Shown in pieces: positions 43,985 to 52,192 of a stretch of DNA of 64,000 bases. The stretch spans positions 124,001-188,000 of the forward strand of contig CAJUKU010000002.1 in NCBI GenBank assembly GCA_910587425.1, written 5' to 3'. The stretch's first letter is position 1. Each line of letters opens with the position of its first letter. The position numbers were made by a program, and so were the translations under genes. The notes beneath the pieces are model-generated. The model was given only the letters and a program-made list of their open reading frames with translations. It was not told where the DNA came from and did not search any database. The DNA is from an uncultured Muribaculaceae bacterium (GTDB lineage: Bacteria; Bacteroidota; Bacteroidia; Bacteroidales; Muribaculaceae).

Positions 43985-44487
43985 AACCTACTATAAGCAT
44001 AATCGTCGCCGTGGCAAAAGACGGGGCGATAGGTCGCGGCGGCGACCTTGCATTCCATATACGCGCCGACCTCCGGCACTTCAAGCAGATAACGATGGGG
44101 CATCCTTTGATAATGGGGAGACGCACTTTCGAATCGCTGCCCGGCGGAGCACTTCCCGACAGACTCAATATAGTCGTAACCGGATCGGAAAGCTACTCAG
44201 CCGCCGATATCGCCGTAGCCCACTCGGTTGACGAAGCCCTTGCCATAGCCGAAGCTACAGGATCGGATGAAATCATGGTCATCGGTGGAGGAAATATCTA
44301 TGCGCAGATGTTGCCTCGTGCAAACCGGATCTATCTTACAGAAATAGATGCCGGAGTGCCTGACGCCGACACATTCTTCCCATCACTCGAACAGAATGAA
44401 TGGGAACAGGTGGAAACCGGGGAGTGGATGACGGATGAGCGCAGCGGAGCACGCTACCGCTTTGTGACTCTACAGAGACGACATTAA
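43981..44487 (+). CDS. folA: Dihydrofolate reductase
   Basis: Reduces dihydrofolate to tetrahydrofolate; the target of trimethoprim. 168 residues: ISIIVAVAKDGAIGRGGDLAFHIRADLRHFKQITMGHPLIMGRRTFESLPGGALPDRLNIVVT and IMVIGGGNIYAQMLPRANRIYLTEID. The usual LPW of the active-site loop is here LAFHI, a variation seen in other Bacteroidetes. Coupled to thyA; its stop overlaps the convergent cvfB stop by 4 bp. Confidence 0.95.
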   Translation: MKPTISIIVAVAKDGAIGRGGDLAFHIRADLRHFKQITMGHPLIMGRRTFESLPGGALPDRLNIVVTGSESYSAADIAVAHSVDEALAIAEATGSDEIMVIGGGNIYAQMLPRANRIYLTEIDAGVPDADTFFPSLEQNEWEQVETGEWMTDERSGARYRFVTLQRRH

Positions 44488-45305
44488 GCGAACGAATCGC
44501 GGGTTGCACGCGATGTTTTCAGAAGCAACCCAATCGCTTTCTTGAAATCTTTCTTGCTGCACTGGAAAGCGCGGCGGATATCATCGGGATCAGAATTATC
44601 GCCGAGATCTATATGTCCGCCGGCTACACGAAGCGCCTCTTCGATACGGTCGGCAAGCTCACGAGTGCGATCAGCGGCATTGCCCGAGAGTGTGAGGTCG
44701 ATCTTGCCGTCGGGACGCACCAGTTTAACGTAGGCGGTGAGAGTGTCACCGATATGTATGGGGCGGAAAGCCTCATCAGCATAGATTATGCCCTGATGGA
44801 GCGAATTGACGGCACAGCGGAATCCCACCTCATTGCGCTCATAGACCACAGCCGTAACCTCCTCGCCACGTTTCAGCTCAGGATACAGATTGCCAATGAA
44901 TTTCCCGATCTTTGCCGATGCGGCGACACGCTGCGATGCATTATCAAGATAAATGTAGACAGGATAGCTTCGCCCTACCTGCATACGCGCGCGCTGCTCG
45001 CTGTGAGGCACCAGAAGGTCTTTCGGCAGACCCCAGTCGAGGAACGCACCGAAACGGTTGGCGCCTACGACTTCAAGAACTGCGATATCGCCCACCTGAG
45101 CAAGCGGAGCATCCGTAGTCGCGACAGGGCGATCCTCTGAATCGGTGTAAACAAACACGTCGAGCATATCGCCCACCGACATCGCTTCTGTGAGATAACG
45201 CATCGGCAGCAGGATCTCATCCTTGCCCCCCGGTTCGCGCAGATATGCTCCAAAGTCGCAGAAGCGGGCGATCTCAAGCATGTTTCTTTGTCCGATATTA
45301 ATCAT
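44484..45305 (-). CDS. cvfB: S1-domain RNA-binding protein, CvfB-like
   Basis: 273 residues when started at MINIGQRNMLEIARFCDFGAYL (45305), which aligns with other CvfB starts; a TTG at 45314 lies inside the promoter box and is rejected. The order is S1-like domains (LREPGGKDEILLPMRYL; FGAFLDWGLPKDLLVPHSEQ; LHQGIIYADEAFRPIHIGDTLTAYVKLVRPDGKIDLTL) and a C-terminal winged helix (HIDLGDNSDPDDIRRAFQCSKKDFKKAIGLLLK). The family is named for virulence-factor regulation in Staphylococcus; its role in Bacteroidetes is unknown. It is divergent from the CYTH gene with only 30 bp between starts. Confidence 0.88.
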   Translation of the reverse strand: MINIGQRNMLEIARFCDFGAYLREPGGKDEILLPMRYLTEAMSVGDMLDVFVYTDSEDRPVATTDAPLAQVGDIAVLEVVGANRFGAFLDWGLPKDLLVPHSEQRARMQVGRSYPVYIYLDNASQRVAASAKIGKFIGNLYPELKRGEEVTAVVYERNEVGFRCAVNSLHQGIIYADEAFRPIHIGDTLTAYVKLVRPDGKIDLTLSGNAADRTRELADRIEEALRVAGGHIDLGDNSDPDDIRRAFQCSKKDFKKAIGLLLKTSRATRDSFA

Positions 45306-45311
45306 ATTGTG

Positions 45312-45343
45312 CAAAGTTATGCTAATTTTGCAAGCATGGCAAA
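45312..45343 (-). promoter_or_regulatory. cvfB promoter, -33 inside the CYTH gene
   Basis: Minus strand: TTTG (45343-45340), 20 bp, TAACTTTG (45319-45312). The cvfB ATG is at 45305, seven bases past the box. The -33 element lies within the first codons of the divergent gene. Confidence 0.75.
45323..45330 (+). promoter_or_regulatory. -7 element of the CYTH gene
   Basis: TAATTTTG, an exact consensus, with the ATG at 45336 six bases beyond it. A -33 element is not clear; it would fall inside the cvfB coding start. Confidence 0.6.
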
Positions 45344-45791
45344 AGAAATAGAAAGAAAATTCCTGGTATGCGACGATTCCTACCGGGAAGCGGCATCGGG
45401 ATCGGTCGAGATGTCACAGACGTATCTGTCGACGGCTATTGACGCCACTGTGCGCGTACGCATAGCGGGCGACCGTGGATTTCTGACCGTCAAGGGGAGA
45501 AACGACGGCATAGTGCGCGATGAATGGGAATACGAAGTCCCGGCAAATGACGCGCGTCAGATGATCGACCGCTGCGCGCAGTCGCCAGTAATCAGCAAGA
45601 CCCGCTACCGTGCCGGGCGTTGGGAAATCGATGAATTCCATGGCTGCCTCGAGGGGCTTACCGTCGCGGAGATAGAACTGAGCGATCCCGACGAGCATGT
45701 GGATCTCCCCACGTTCATCGGAAAGGAGGTCACAGGCGATCCGCGGTATTACAACTCTTCATTGGCTAAGACCGGCGAGATACCGGACTGA
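45336..45791 (+). CDS. CYTH-domain phosphohydrolase-like protein
   Basis: 151 residues when started at MAKEIERKFLV (45336), which gives the family-defining ExExK motif (E4, E6, K8). Later strands include VRVRIAGDRGFLTVKGRNDGIVRDEWEYEVP and WEIDEFHGCLEGLTVAEIELSD, the usual tunnel-fold residues. CYTH proteins act on triphosphates such as thiamine triphosphate or inorganic tripolyphosphate; the substrate here is unproven. Divergent from cvfB; a strong terminator follows. Confidence 0.9.
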   Translation: MAKEIERKFLVCDDSYREAASGSVEMSQTYLSTAIDATVRVRIAGDRGFLTVKGRNDGIVRDEWEYEVPANDARQMIDRCAQSPVISKTRYRAGRWEIDEFHGCLEGLTVAEIELSDPDEHVDLPTFIGKEVTGDPRYYNSSLAKTGEIPD

Positions 45792-45800
45792 TAAAACAAT

Positions 45801-45846
45801 GCGGGTGCCTGCAGCTTAAAGCTATAGGCACCCGCAAAAGTTTTTT
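45801..45846. terminator. Bidirectional terminator between CYTH gene and pgk
   Basis: A 10-bp stem GCGGGTGCCT/AGGCACCCGC (45801-45810 with 45826-45835), with an inner AGCT/AGCT pairing, is followed by AAAAGTTTTTTA and preceded by ATAAAACAAT. Confidence 0.85.
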
Positions 45847-45858
45847 ATCTCTCAGATA

Positions 45859-47106
45859 TTACTCCTTGACAGCAGCTACGCCGGGGAGCACTTTACCCTC
45901 GATAGCCTCGAGGAGCGCACCGCCACCGGTCGAAACGTAGCTCACGCGGTCGGCAACGCCGAACTTATTGACGCATGCCACAGAGTCGCCACCGCCCACG
46001 AGAGAGAACGCTCCGTTGTCGGTTGCCTCCACGATAGCGTCGGCTATAGCACGGCTACCTGCGGTGAAGTTGTCGAACTCGAACACACCTGCGGGACCGT
46101 TCCAGAGGATAGTCTTTGCAGGAAGTATCACCTTGGCGAATGCCTTGCGGGTTTCGGGACCTGCATCCAGACCTTCCCATCCCTCGGGGATATTATTTGC
46201 GGGGCAGATCTGAGTGTTGGCGTCGTTGCTGAACGCATCGGCAGCCACGCAGTCGGTGCCGAGCACGAGGTTTACACCTTTCTCCTTAGCTTTCTTGATG
46301 ATATCGAGAGCGAGGTCGAGCTTATCGTTCTCACAGATAGACTCGCCTACGTTTCCGCCGAGAGCCTTGGCGAATGTGTAGGTCATACCGCCGCAGAGGA
46401 TGAGGTTGTCAACCTTATCCATGAGGTTCTCGATGATGCCGATCTTGGTTGACACCTTCGAGCCGCCCATTATAGCGGTGAAGGGGCGCTTGATGTCGGA
46501 AAGGATATTGTCGACAGCCTGCACCTCTTTCTCCATGAGGTAGCCGAGCATCTTATCCTGCTTGTCGAAGTAGTCGGCGATCACAGCTGTCGAAGCATGC
46601 TTGCGGTGTGCGGTACCGAAAGCGTCGTTCACATAAACATCAGCATACGATGCAAGAGTCTTGGCGAACTCTTTCTGACGAGCCTTCATCTCTTTCTTTG
46701 CGTCCTCGTAGCCGGGATCGGTCTTCTCGATGCCGGTGGGCTTGCCCTCCTCCTCGGGATAGAAACGGAGGTTTTCGAGCAGGAGCACTTCGCCGGGCTT
46801 GAGCGATGCGGCAGCATCGGCAGCCTTTGCGCAGTCAGGTGCGAATTTCACGTCGCAGCCGAGTGCCTTGGCAACATCGTCCTTGATCTGGGCAAGAGAG
46901 AACTTGGGGTTCACCTTACCTTTGGGCTTGCCCATGTGGCTCATGATGATGAGGCTGCCACCGTCGGCGAGGATCTTCTTGAGTGTGGGGAGTGCACCGC
47001 GGATACGGGTGTCGTCGGTGATGTGTCCGTTCTCGTCGAGGGGCACATTGAAGTCAACGCGCACGATGGCTTTCTTGCCTGCGAAGTTGTAGTTGTCGAT
47101 TTTCAT
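45859..47106 (-). CDS. pgk: Phosphoglycerate kinase
   Basis: Makes ATP from 1,3-bisphosphoglycerate in glycolysis. 415 residues: KKAIVRVDFNVPLDENGHITDDTRI, LIIMSHMGKPKG, LLLENLRFYPEEEGK, VYVNDAFGTAHRKHAS, ITALMGGSKVSTK-type segment (FTAIMGGSKVSTKIGIIENLM) and WNGPAGVFEFDNF, then GGGDSVACVNKFG. Length is normal. It is a single gene, highly biased in codon use, with its own -7 box. Confidence 0.97.
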   Translation of the reverse strand: MKIDNYNFAGKKAIVRVDFNVPLDENGHITDDTRIRGALPTLKKILADGGSLIIMSHMGKPKGKVNPKFSLAQIKDDVAKALGCDVKFAPDCAKAADAAASLKPGEVLLLENLRFYPEEEGKPTGIEKTDPGYEDAKKEMKARQKEFAKTLASYADVYVNDAFGTAHRKHASTAVIADYFDKQDKMLGYLMEKEVQAVDNILSDIKRPFTAIMGGSKVSTKIGIIENLMDKVDNLILCGGMTYTFAKALGGNVGESICENDKLDLALDIIKKAKEKGVNLVLGTDCVAADAFSNDANTQICPANNIPEGWEGLDAGPETRKAFAKVILPAKTILWNGPAGVFEFDNFTAGSRAIADAIVEATDNGAFSLVGGGDSVACVNKFGVADRVSYVSTGGGALLEAIEGKVLPGVAAVKE

Positions 47107-47173
47107 ATTATGTGTTGTTGTTAATGAGTTCTTTTCTATCGGGGAGCAACACGTCGGAACGGTTTGCGGATTG

Positions 47174-47181
47174 CAAATATA
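47174..47181 (-). promoter_or_regulatory. -7 element upstream of pgk
   Basis: TATATTTG on the minus strand (47181-47174), about 68 bases before the start. No clear -33 element. Confidence 0.5.
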
Positions 47182-47232
47182 CGACGTTTTTCAGTGACGC
47201 CCCTGTTTTTAATCAAGATTAACGGGCTATGA

Positions 47233-48063
47233 TCAGCAGATGCCACGCTGACGTAGAATCTCCGCCATCTGGTCGCGCAGCTCGCTTGCGGCAGCTCCGG
47301 CAGCCTCGGCGAAATCCTCACCCTGCGATGCGTATATTATGCCGCGTGATGAGTTGACGATCAGTCCGCAGTCATCAGTGAGACCATAACGGCACACCTC
47401 CTCAAGGCTGCCGCCCTGCGCGCCTACGCCGGGCACGAGCAGGAAGCTCTGCGGAGCGATGCGGCGGATCTCGCTGAACATGGATCCCTGGGTGGCGCCT
47501 ACTACATACATCATCTCGTCGGGACCCGCCCATTCGGAAGATGTGCGCATCACATGCTCGAATAGTGGCATACCGTCGGCATCGCGTATCAGCTGGAAAT
47601 CGGCTGAACCTTTGTTGGAGGTCAACGCAAGGAGTATTACCCATTTACCTTTATAGCCGAGGAAAGGTGTCACGCTGTCGCGCCCCATATACGGAGCCAC
47701 CGTTATGGCGTCGACATCCAGATGCTCGAAAAAGCTGCGTGCATAAAGCTCCGAGGTGTTGCCGATATCACCACGCTTTGCATCGGCGATGATGAACTGA
47801 TCGGGATACTTCTCGCGGATATACCGCAGAGTGAGTTCAAGAGCGTTCCAGCCCTCCACCCCGAGGCTCTCGTAAAAAGCGAGGTTCGGCTTGTAGGCTA
47901 CGCAGTAGGGCGCGGTAGCGTCGACAATAGCGCGGTTGAACTCGAAGATGGGGTTTTCGGTGCGGAGCAGATGCTGCGGGATCTTCTTTATATCTGTGTC
48001 GAGTCCGACGCACAGCATAGAGCCTTTGCGACGGATGTTTTCGGTAAGTTGTCTGCGGTCCAT
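47233..48063 (-). CDS. pyrF: Orotidine 5'-phosphate decarboxylase
   Basis: Last step of UMP synthesis. 276 residues of the longer bacterial PyrF type: SMLCVGLDTDIKKIPQHLL, VAYKPNLAFYESLGVEGW, FIIADAKRGDIGNTSELYARSFF with the catalytic Lys-Asp set, and FLLVPGVGAQGGSLEEV. It follows prfA by 47 bp on the minus strand; a prfA-pyrF order is conserved in Bacteroidales. Confidence 0.95.
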   Translation of the reverse strand: MDRRQLTENIRRKGSMLCVGLDTDIKKIPQHLLRTENPIFEFNRAIVDATAPYCVAYKPNLAFYESLGVEGWNALELTLRYIREKYPDQFIIADAKRGDIGNTSELYARSFFEHLDVDAITVAPYMGRDSVTPFLGYKGKWVILLALTSNKGSADFQLIRDADGMPLFEHVMRTSSEWAGPDEMMYVVGATQGSMFSEIRRIAPQSFLLVPGVGAQGGSLEEVCRYGLTDDCGLIVNSSRGIIYASQGEDFAEAAGAAASELRDQMAEILRQRGIC

Positions 48064-48110
48064 ATCTGTTTTTTCAGTGGTTTGGAGAAATGATCTTATG
48101 GTTGCATGTC

Positions 48111-49220
48111 CTAAAATTCCGAACTTTCAAGACGGCTTGTGTTCTCGGCTATTATCAGCCGGTCGATACACTCCTGTATGTCCCCTTCGAGAAATGCCGG
48201 AAGATTATAGACAGTATAGTTTATACGATGGTCGGTGATGCGCCCCTGCGGGAAATTATAGGTCCGGATCTTAGCCGAACGGTCGCCGGTGCTGACAAGC
48301 GAACGTCTGCGCGAGGCTATGTCGTCTATATATTTGCGATGCTCACGGTCATAGATGTATGTGCGTAGGCGCGAGAGCGCACGCTCCTTGTTTTTCGGCT
48401 GGTCGCGCGTCTCAGTGCACTCAATCAGTATCTCCTCGGTTTCTCCGGTCACAGGATTCTTCCACGGATATCGCAGACGCACGCCGCTCTCTACCTTGTT
48501 GACATTCTGTCCGCCGGCTCCCGAGCTGCGGAATGTATCCCAGCGTATGTCGCCCTCGTTGATCTCGACATCAAAAGTCTCAGCCTCCGGGAGCACCGCT
48601 ACGGTAGCGGCTGATGTATGGACACGTCCCTGCGTCTCTGTAGCCGGAATGCGCTGCACGCGGTGCACACCGCTCTCATACTTAAGAGTGCGGTAAACAT
48701 CGTCGCCTGTGACCGAAGCTATTATCTCTTTGAATCCTCCTGCCGCGCCCTCGCTTGCGGAGGTGACAGAGAGCTGCCACCCGGCACGCTCGCAGTAGCG
48801 CGAATACATCTTGAATAGATCACCGGCAAACAGAGCGGCTTCGTCGCCTCCGGTACCGGCACGGATCTCAAGGATGGCGTTCTTGTGGTCATCCGGATCG
48901 GGTGGAATGAGCATCATCTTTATCTGCTGCTCAAGTCCCGGCAACGCTTCCGTGGCTTGGTCAAGCTGCTCGCGTGCGAGCGTCCGCATCTCCGGATCAT
49001 CATCGTCGCGCATAGTGGCACGCGCATCATCGGCATCAGCGACAGCCTGACGGTAGTCACCGATCAGTGCTGTAAGCTGCTCAAGTTCCTTATACTCACG
49101 GGTGAGGCGCACGTAGCGCTGCATGTCGGCAATCACAGCCGGGTCAGTGATCAGTGTCGAAAGTTCCCGGAAGCGGTTGTCGACAGCCTCAAGCCTGTCG
49201 AGAAACGTGTTGTCAGCCAT
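48111..49220 (-). CDS. prfA: Peptide chain release factor 1
   Basis: Terminates translation at UAA and UAG. I start it at MADNTFLDRLEAVDNRF (49220), 369 residues; the upstream in-frame ATG at 49265 adds a non-conserved leader. Codon-recognition motif PAT (192-194) identifies RF1 rather than RF2, and the peptidyl-hydrolysis motif GGQ is at 236-238 (SSGAGGQNVNKVESGVRL). A near-consensus -7 box (TAATTTCG, 49237-49230) lies 10 bases before the start. Confidence 0.96.
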   Translation of the reverse strand: MADNTFLDRLEAVDNRFRELSTLITDPAVIADMQRYVRLTREYKELEQLTALIGDYRQAVADADDARATMRDDDDPEMRTLAREQLDQATEALPGLEQQIKMMLIPPDPDDHKNAILEIRAGTGGDEAALFAGDLFKMYSRYCERAGWQLSVTSASEGAAGGFKEIIASVTGDDVYRTLKYESGVHRVQRIPATETQGRVHTSAATVAVLPEAETFDVEINEGDIRWDTFRSSGAGGQNVNKVESGVRLRYPWKNPVTGETEEILIECTETRDQPKNKERALSRLRTYIYDREHRKYIDDIASRRRSLVSTGDRSAKIRTYNFPQGRITDHRINYTVYNLPAFLEGDIQECIDRLIIAENTSRLESSEF

Positions 49221-49297
49221 ATTCAAGTGCGAAATTAAGAAAAAAACTTCATTTATGAAAATCATATATCACTTACAGTGATGCCTGACAAGGTGCA

Positions 49298-49329
49298 TTT
49301 GCCATTCTGACCAAAATTTTGTTACTTTG
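49298..49329 (+). promoter_or_regulatory. Promoter of the glycosidase-like lipoprotein gene
   Basis: TTTG (49298-49301), 20 bp, TTACTTTG (49322-49329), one mismatch from TAnnTTTG. ATG codons follow at 49331 and 49337. Confidence 0.6.
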
Positions 49330-49336
49330 CATGACA

Positions 49337-51466
49337 ATGTACACAAAACTTGACATAATCACACACCGTGTAGCGACGTTGATTGCAGCGATAATACTCT
49401 TTTCGGGCTGCGGTCAACCGTCGCCGACACCGGAAGCGATATATACCTGCGATGATTATACTGTAACAGCCGACAGCGTGCTCTGTCATAACATGCATAT
49501 CGGCGCATCCGGCATTGCAGAGACCAGCCATGAGGGAACACGCCTGCTGACACCTTCGGAATTGCTCAACCGCATATATTCCGCAGGAGCGGCGGCAGTC
49601 ACAACCGATACTGTCATGGACTCCCCCCAGGCGCTGCTCGATACATGGATAACGCTTCCTGCCATCGACAACGACGCTGCATGCCGCAAACTAATGGCGA
49701 TGCTCGGTCCGGACAGTCTGCCTTCGATTGAGAGCGAGGGATATACATCGCCGCTCACTACATCCCGGGCGCTTTGGGCAGTCGCCGCATGGGAGGCATA
49801 TTGTGCGGGAGCCCCCCGCACATGGCTCGAGACAGCATGCAGGATCACCGGCAGGATGCTTGCCGCCGACAGCGCTGTAGCTTACCGTACTGATCTCGAT
49901 CTCATGCAAGGCTCAATACTCAATCCTGACCGCGGGCACCGCGTGATATATCCACGGTGGATGGATGCGGCAGCCAGATTCGAGTCGGTATGCCTTGCCA
50001 ACAATGCCGCGACAGTCATCGCGCTTGACGCATATTCCAAAATGCTCGCGGAGCTCGGTCATGACGGCTCGGCACCGGCAGCAAGATCACGCGAAATCTC
50101 GGAGGCTGTCAACACCCGTCTCTGGGTACCTGACAAAGGGTATTACAGCCAATATCTTTACGGAGGCAGATTCCCTCTGCAGTCGCAAGCCGCCGACAAT
50201 TTCGGTCAAGGGCTTGCTATTCTTGCCGGGATACCGACTCCTGAAATGGCGCGTTCGGCACTGAGCCACACACCTATGGTGTCGGGAGGACCGTCGGTCA
50301 CACAGCCTTCGGCGGTCGGAACGCCCCCGTACGCCGTCGGTGAGTCATGGCCTGCGACACAGATGCTATGGACACTTGCCGCAGCCCAGACGCAGGATGC
50401 CGCCGCATTCAACTTTGCCGCCACATCGCTGATCTACCATGCCGCATCCACCGAACGGGAAACCGATATGAAAGCAGCTGCCGCTATGCTGCTGCGTGGA
50501 GTCGCCGGAATCACTTTCTGCAACGACCGCCTTGAATTCCATCCTTTTGTGACCCAAGGGTTCACGACACCAATACGTATCGACTCGCTGCGCTACCGCG
50601 ACGCCACGCTGAGCGTAGCAATAACCGGCACCGGCACGCGCATAGCACGTTTCGCCATAGATTCTGTTGAGACAGCGGAATATTTCGTACCTGCGGTACT
50701 TAGCGGCAAACACAGCGTGGAAATCACACTCGCCAACAACACCCCTGCGATGCGCGACATCAAGGTGAGCCGGCAGTCATGGCTGCAACCGGTACCCGAA
50801 CTTGTATGGAAGACTCCGCGACGTGCCGAGATCTCCGATTTCACACCCGGCACACAGTTCAAGGTCTACCTCAACGGCGTACCATACGAGACCACCGACC
50901 GCCCGACATACACCGCCCCCGAGATACATGCCGCCACAATCATGGCTATGACCGAAACCGACCCGAAGACCCCGGAAGGATATTCGTCAAAGCCGCGGGT
51001 GATGACTCCTCCCGGCACACTCACCACACTGCAGGTGGAGGAATTTGCCGAACCGGGCACAACACTTGTACGCGAACGGCGCCTGTCAAGGCGGTTTGTA
51101 GAGAGCTCTCAAACAGCCGTCAGACGCATCGTGCTTGAACTCCCCGAGCCAGCCGATGGCGAATGCCTGATCGACCTATGCTATGCCAACGGCAACGGAG
51201 CGCCAGCCGACGGTAATGCATGCGCCATACGTTCGCTGACCGTAAACAGCGAACCATGTGGTATGTTCGTACTCCCGGCACGCGGCGACGGATGGTGGCT
51301 GTCGACCGGTCAGTCAAACATGCTCGCGGCACGTCTCCACACCGGACTCAACGTGATTGAGATCACCATCCCTGATTGTGCCTCAGACGCAACAGCACTA
51401 ATCGATTATCTACGTGTGCTCCGCACCACTCCCATGCCAGGCAGAGGACACCAACACCATAAATAA
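49337..51466 (+). CDS. Lipoprotein with six-hairpin glycosidase-like domain and carbohydrate-binding-like C-terminus
   Basis: 709 residues from ATG 49337 (49331 is the alternative) with a lipobox, IILFSGC. The middle (about 90-420) has the alternating helices of an (alpha/alpha)6 toroid, including DLDLMQGSILNPDRGHRVIYPRWMDAAARFESVC, WVPDKGYYSQYLYGGRFPLQSQAADNFGQGLAIL and YAVGESWPATQMLWTLAA, resembling GH63/MGH1-like hydrolases. It continues with a beta-rich part (about 420-550) and a C-terminal beta-sandwich (about 565-700; LIDLCYANGNGAPADGNACAIRSLTVN). It is likely an envelope glycan hydrolase of unknown specificity. The SPOR lipoprotein gene follows after 10 bp. Confidence 0.65.
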   Translation: MYTKLDIITHRVATLIAAIILFSGCGQPSPTPEAIYTCDDYTVTADSVLCHNMHIGASGIAETSHEGTRLLTPSELLNRIYSAGAAAVTTDTVMDSPQALLDTWITLPAIDNDAACRKLMAMLGPDSLPSIESEGYTSPLTTSRALWAVAAWEAYCAGAPRTWLETACRITGRMLAADSAVAYRTDLDLMQGSILNPDRGHRVIYPRWMDAAARFESVCLANNAATVIALDAYSKMLAELGHDGSAPAARSREISEAVNTRLWVPDKGYYSQYLYGGRFPLQSQAADNFGQGLAILAGIPTPEMARSALSHTPMVSGGPSVTQPSAVGTPPYAVGESWPATQMLWTLAAAQTQDAAAFNFAATSLIYHAASTERETDMKAAAAMLLRGVAGITFCNDRLEFHPFVTQGFTTPIRIDSLRYRDATLSVAITGTGTRIARFAIDSVETAEYFVPAVLSGKHSVEITLANNTPAMRDIKVSRQSWLQPVPELVWKTPRRAEISDFTPGTQFKVYLNGVPYETTDRPTYTAPEIHAATIMAMTETDPKTPEGYSSKPRVMTPPGTLTTLQVEEFAEPGTTLVRERRLSRRFVESSQTAVRRIVLELPEPADGECLIDLCYANGNGAPADGNACAIRSLTVNSEPCGMFVLPARGDGWWLSTGQSNMLAARLHTGLNVIEITIPDCASDATALIDYLRVLRTTPMPGRGHQHHK

Positions 51467-51476
51467 AGAGATAAGC

Positions 51477-51995
51477 ATGAAAAAGATAGTTACCGTAATA
51501 GCAGCCGCACTGATCCTTACAGGGTGCAAGACGAGCGAGGCAAACTACCGCGCCGCATACGAGACTGCCAAACGTCAGACCGAAGCCCGTCACGGTGATC
51601 CGGATGTTCCCACCCAGCAGTTGCAGCAATACAACATGCCGCGCCCCACAGCCGTAGCCCCCGGCGATACGCTCCCGATGCTGAGAGAGCGTGTGACTCC
51701 AGTAAATGTAGAAGGTATCACAACCGAAGGCAAAATGCAGGGATATAATGTGGTTGTCGGTCAGTTCCATCAGCTGTTCAACGCCAAGGCTATGCTCGGG
51801 CGGCTTATCCCGGGCGGGTACAAGGACGCATTCGTCGTAAAAAATTCGCAGCCGGTATATTACGTCATCGCACAGTCGAGCGCCACCCCGGACGAAGCCG
51901 GAATGGCGCTGCGCGCTGTTGAAGCCGACAGCACCATGCGCCTGCGCGCACCGCTGCCATTCATACTGTGCCCCGTGATCTACGGCGCACACTGA
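51477..51995 (+). CDS. SPOR-domain lipoprotein
   Basis: 172 residues when started at MKKIVTVIAAALILTGCKTS (51477), with a lipobox at Cys17. After a polar linker the C-terminal half is a SPOR domain (YNVVVGQFHQLFNAKAMLGRLIPGGYKDAFVVKNSQPVYYVIAQSS). SPOR domains bind glycan strands stripped of stem peptides, usually at division sites. The pairing 10 bp after a glycosidase-like lipoprotein suggests a joint role at the cell wall; that is an inference. Confidence 0.85.
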   Translation: MKKIVTVIAAALILTGCKTSEANYRAAYETAKRQTEARHGDPDVPTQQLQQYNMPRPTAVAPGDTLPMLRERVTPVNVEGITTEGKMQGYNVVVGQFHQLFNAKAMLGRLIPGGYKDAFVVKNSQPVYYVIAQSSATPDEAGMALRAVEADSTMRLRAPLPFILCPVIYGAH

Positions 51996-52016
51996 TTACT
52001 ATCGGACAACATAATC

Positions 52017-52057
52017 TTGCAGAAATCACTGCTTTTCGCTAATTTTGCCGCAGTGAT
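52017..52057 (+). promoter_or_regulatory. Promoter with embedded 8-bp inverted repeat before the metallopeptidase gene
   Basis: TTG (52017-52019), 20 bp, TAATTTTG (52040-52047). ATCACTGC (52025-52032) and GCAGTGAT (52050-52057) bracket the -7 box symmetrically, which could be an operator. The leader to the ATG at 52193 is about 140 nt. Confidence 0.6.
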
Positions 52058-52192
52058 AGGATAACCTATTGCCTCACGCTTCCATAGCTTACAACTCTGT
52101 CAGTACCGCGACAGAACAATAACATGTTTCAATAACACACCACACAACTGCAATACGTAATACAGATATTCATCACAAAAAATAGCAATACC

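Noticed and set aside
45306..45314. TTG start of cvfB at 45314
   Set aside because: It lies within the -7 box of the promoter, and the protein family aligns from the ATG at 45305.
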